Shown here: one piece after another, positions 60,868 to 64,000 of the stretch | Layout of the letters: every line of letters starts with the position of its first letter | Numbering within the stretch: the first letter of the stretch is position 1 | Origin: DOZZ01 sp963792655 | GTDB lineage: Bacteria; Acidobacteriota; Terriglobia; Bryobacterales; Bryobacteraceae | DNA length: 64,000 nt | NCBI GenBank assembly: GCA_963792655.1 | Contig: CAWBWU010000004.1 | Span: forward strand, 1 to 64,000 | Direction of reading: 5' to 3' | Notes under the pieces: generated by a model | What the model was told of the DNA's origin: nothing | Databases searched by the model: none | The model's input: only the letters and a program-made list of their open reading frames with translations | Made by a program: the position numbers and the translations under genes

Positions 60868-63296
60868 ATTTCCTGGCTCTCTACTTCGCGCAACCAGTCC
60901 GGGCGCTTCAATACTTCGCGCGGCTTGCTGCCGTCCGGTGGGCCGATGATGCCGTCGCGATGCATCATGTCCAGAATGCGCGCGGCGCGGCCATAGCCTA
61001 GGCGCAAACGACGCTGCAGCGTAGAAGTGGACGCTTTGCCCATCTCCATCACCACGCGCAGCGCGTCTTCGTACATCGGGTCCTGATCGCCCGAACGGCT
61101 CTTCCGCTTCGAGTTCGCCATCATCGGCGGGCGGAGGCGCGAGGAACGTCTGATCGTATTCGGGTTTCGCCTGCGCCTTCCAGAAATCGACCACGCCGTT
61201 GATCTCGGTCTCGGTAACGAACGCGCCGTGCACGCGGGTGAGCCGCGAGAACCAGGCGGCAGGAACAGCATGTCGCCCTTGCCCAGCAGATGTTCCGCGC
61301 CCATGACGTCGAGAATCGTTCGCGAATCAACACGCGTCGCAACGCGGAAGCTGATGCGCGCAGGGAAGTTCGCTTTGATCAATCCGGTGATCACATCCAC
61401 GCTCGGGCGCTGCGTCGCCAGCACCAGATGCATGCCGACTGCGCGCGCCATTTGCGCCAGACGCGTGACGGACTCTTCCACGTTGCGGCCTTCGAGCATC
61501 ATCAGATCCGCCAACTCGTCGATCAGGATCAGGATGTAGGGCAGCGGCCGAAGCTCTTCGGTCAGCGGGTCATCGTCCGCGAACAACGAGCGCGGCGCTT
61601 CACTGCAGCTTGCGGATCTTCTTGTTGTATTGATCGATGTTGCGCGCGCCCTGTTCGGCCAGCAATCGCAGACGGCGCTCCATCTCGAGCACCGCGTTCT
61701 TCAACGCGTACGTCGCCTTCCGCGGATCTGTGATCACCGGCGTGAGCAAGTGCGGCACACCTTCATACATGCCGAGCTCGACGCGCTTCGGATCCACCAT
61801 GATCATGCGCACTTCATCGGGCGTCGACTTGTAAAGGATCGACATCACCAGGGAGTTGATCATGACCGACTTACCGGAACCGGTCGATCCCGCGATCAAC
61901 ACGTGCGGCATGGTTTCGAGCGAAGCCACCTTGATGCGGCCGTTGATATCTTTGCCCAGCGAGATCGTAAGGTTCGAGCGGGATTGCACGAACTCGTCGA
62001 CTCTCGATCATCTGGCGCAGGCTGATCACCTCGCGATTTGACGTTCGGGACTTCGATTCCGACCGTCGGTTTACCAGGGATACGCTCGATCAGGATCGAC
62101 TCGGCTTGCAGGCCCAGACAAAGGTCTTCCGTCAGCGTGGTGATGCGGCTGTACTTGATTCCGGCTTCGGGCTTGAACTCAAACGTAGTCACCACCGGGC
62201 CGGGGTTGATCTGCACCACGGAGCCGAACACGTTGAACTCTTCGAACTTCGACTTGATGGCCGCGGCCGTGTTCTTCAGTTCCTGCTCGTCATAAGCAGA
62301 ACGGGCTTGCGGGGGATTCAGAAGGTCCGTTGACGGCAGCTTGAACTGGGTGACGGCTTTGACCTCGGTCAGCACCGGCAACACCTTGCCTGCCATGTCT
62401 TGCTCCGCCGTGTTCCATGGCGCAACGTCTTCGATCGGGCGGATCGGAATCTCATCGATCTCAGGCGGCAGCGGCGCCGCTGCTATGGGAGCCGTGCGCG
62501 CACCGGGTTCTTCATACACCAGCGTCTCGACAGGTTCAGCGACGGTGCTGGTCTTGCGAACGCGCGAGGACTTGGCGGGCGGGATCTTCTCGTCGGCCGT
62601 GGCGCGTGCGAGCGTCTCGGCAGCGGCCGTGCGTGCCTGTTGTTCGCGCGCGAACTCATAGGCCCTCTCGCGCTGCGCTGCTTTTTCTAGCGCAAGCTGT
62701 TTGGTGCGCTCACGCCAGTTGCGAAACGCCGCAATCATTCGGCGGAACGGCGCGGTCAGCGGACCGGTGATGCCCTTCACATGGTCGAGCGAAAACTGTG
62801 TCAGCAGGTAAGTCGAAACGATCAGCGCCGAACCAACGGCAATCACGGCGCCGGTAGTGTTCAGCGCATCGAGCAACAGCTCGGCCAGAATCAGTCCGAC
62901 GGCTCCGCCCAGCGGAATCAGGCCGCCGAACAGATGCCACTTGGGAACCAGCGAGACGCCCGCGCAGATCGCGCTGATCAGAAGAACACTGCCGAGGATA
63001 CGCGCCCATGGCTCGTCCACTTCTTCTGACATCACCCAGCGCCAGGCGAGGAGCATCGCAAAGAGCGGGAACAGAAACGCGGCTGCGCCGAACACCTGCA
63101 GGAAGAGGTCTGCTACATGGCTGCCGAGCGAGCCCGCCAGATTCAGCGGACGCGCCACGGCGGTGGCCGTGTTCCAGCTCCGGTCGGCGAAGTGATAGGA
63201 GCTAAGGCTGATCAGCAGCAGTAGCGCGGCGGCAAGAAACAGCAGTCCTACCACCTCGTTGAGGCGTCGTGAGCGTGTGGGTGTTATGAACTTCAT
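60864..63296 (-). CDS. ftsK: DNA translocase FtsK, frameshifted
   Basis: About 810 codons. N-terminal four membrane helices (VVGLLFLAAALLLLISLSSYHF onward), a linker with Glu/Pro/Ala, then the motor: beta strand PGPVVTTFEFKPEAGIKYSR, Walker A IAGSTGSGKSVMINSL (near 61,860), MIMVDPKRVELGMYEGVPHL, Walker B ILILIDELADLMM (near 61,530), LATQRPSVDVITG, and the C-terminal gamma winged helix DALRVVMEMGKASTSTLQRR that reads KOPS-type sites. Five or so single-base shifts between 61,090 and 62,040. ATG overlaps the uppP stop. Pumps DNA at the septum; normally needed for division. Confidence 0.93.
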
Positions 63297-64000
63297 CCCG
63301 CGTGGCTAGCGCGGAAGACTGCCAGAGCGATTACTATTATGCCAAAAACTATTCGATAGACAACAAATGGAAACAGAGTGCGCCGCCGCAGGAAGTTCAT
63401 GAAGAATGCAATCACCACTGCACCCACGATTGCGCTCACCGCGATACCCGCCAGCATCGGCACTTTCATGTCGGGTGGCACGCCGCCCGACTTGTGCAAT
63501 TTGTGAGCCGCCGAGAGTGCCGCGCCCGCAATGATCGGCGTCGACATCAGAAACGAAAAGCGCGCTGCTGCGACGCGGTTCAGGCCAAGTAGCAAGCCCG
63601 CCGAGATGGTGGAACCGCTGCGCGAAACGCCCGGGATGATGGCCAGCGCCTGCGTGCAACCGATGATGATCGCGTCGGTGATTGTGACATTCGCAATGTC
63701 ACGCTGCTGGCGTCCGCTGCGTTCGGACCACCACATCACGAGAGCAAACAGAATCAACATCGCGCCGGTCAGAATCGGGCTGCGCAACGTTGTCTCCGCA
63801 TACTTCTCGAACGCGAGTCCCGCTAAGCCGCCCGGTATGGTGCCGATCACCAGCAGCCACAAGAGGTTCTTGTTGCGCGCCAGTTCCGGATCGTGACCCC
63901 ACTGCATTCCAAACGCCTGCCCGATGATCTGTAGCCAGTCGCGGAAGAAGTAGATCAGCACCGCGATCAGTGTTCCGAAGTGCAGCGCGATATCGAAGGT
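63293..64000 (-). CDS. uppP: Undecaprenyl-diphosphatase UppP, 5' end beyond the window
   Basis: Open to the right edge; the frame reads FDIALHFGTLIAVLIYFFRDW upstream of the internal GTG. The BacA family motif PGVSRSGSTISAGLLLGLNR is at about 63,590-63,650, and the helices LLVIGTIPGGLAGLAFE and VAARFSFLMSTPIIAGA fit. It removes phosphate from C55-PP so the lipid carrier can be reused for peptidoglycan. Coupled to ftsK by a four-base overlap. About 235 residues seen; the first 30-40 are missing. Confidence 0.93.
   Translation of the reverse strand, partial: TFDIALHFGTLIAVLIYFFRDWLQIIGQAFGMQWGHDPELARNKNLLWLLVIGTIPGGLAGLAFEKYAETTLRSPILTGAMLILFALVMWWSERSGRQQRDIANVTITDAIIIGCTQALAIIPGVSRSGSTISAGLLLGLNRVAAARFSFLMSTPIIAGAALSAAHKLHKSGGVPPDMKVPMLAGIAVSAIVGAVVIAFFMNFLRRRTLFPFVVYRIVFGIIVIALAVFRASHAG

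Overview
The window looks like a chromosomal core region of an acidobacterium, most likely of the Bryobacterales/Solibacter type. This is an inference from content: GC-rich DNA, frequent TTG/GTG starts, a carboxypeptidase-regulatory-like surface protein, a tannase-family esterase, a DUF4097 lipoprotein, an ArsR-methyltransferase fusion next to ahcY, and a squalene/hopanoid operon. I saw no rRNA, tRNA, CRISPR array, prophage or insertion sequence. No gap between genes exceeds about 220 bases.

Layout. 1-5.3 kb: end of a GGDEF sensor protein, a small membrane ORF, an ArsR-methyltransferase fusion divergent from ahcY, and a Tat-exported mannonate dehydratase-like protein. 5.4-9.9 kb (minus): rpmH-rnpA-yidD-yidC-jag-mnmE, with heavy gene overlap. 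10-14.5 kb: LarA-like protein, hexapeptide acyltransferase, a beta-sandwich surface protein and a lipid kinase-like protein. 14.5-23.9 kb (plus): ligA, a CheY-like receiver, acyP, apt, ispE, prs, rplY, pth, rpsF, rpsR, rplI, an SDR and a TIM-barrel isomerase. 23.9-28.3 kb: alpha/beta hydrolase, amt, a striking hairpin and a secreted tannase-family esterase. 28.3-33.6 kb (minus): ogt and rpiB-pgi-gnd-zwf, a hexose-phosphate/pentose-phosphate operon. 33.6-42.1 kb (plus): ispH-shc-hpnA-hpnG-two zinc dehydrogenases-hpnC-hpnD. 42.1-47.7 kb: membrane protein pair, degenerate receiver, cysS, a metB/metC-type gene, a repeat lipoprotein and an HtrA protease. 47.7-52.6 kb (minus): DUF4097 lipoprotein-xseB-ispA-tlyA-nadK-dicarboxylate symporter. 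52.7-56.8 kb: a reduced amidohydrolase-like lipoprotein, then a cupredoxin-ctaA-ctaB-sco-DUF420 oxidase assembly operon. 56.8-64 kb: coiled-coil protein, amidase, lytic transglycosylase, mobA, an MlaF-like ATPase, ftsK and uppP (partial).

Isoprenoid chemistry is the common thread. IspE and IspH make the C5 units, the IspA-like synthase makes farnesyl-PP, HpnD/HpnC condense it towards squalene, Shc cyclises squalene to hopene, CtaB uses farnesyl-PP for heme O, and UppP recycles the C55 carrier. A second theme is the cell envelope (FtsK, amidase, transglycosylase, YidC, HtrA, MlaF-like).

Data quality matters here. About fifteen genes, including essential ones (ftsK, ispH, pth), carry single-base frameshifts. 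They are dense at 1-2.6 kb, 28.3-32.6 kb and 61-62 kb. The reading resumes in a neighbouring frame with conserved motifs intact, so indel errors of the assembly are more likely than decay. Such genes are given below as one feature spanning all fragments.
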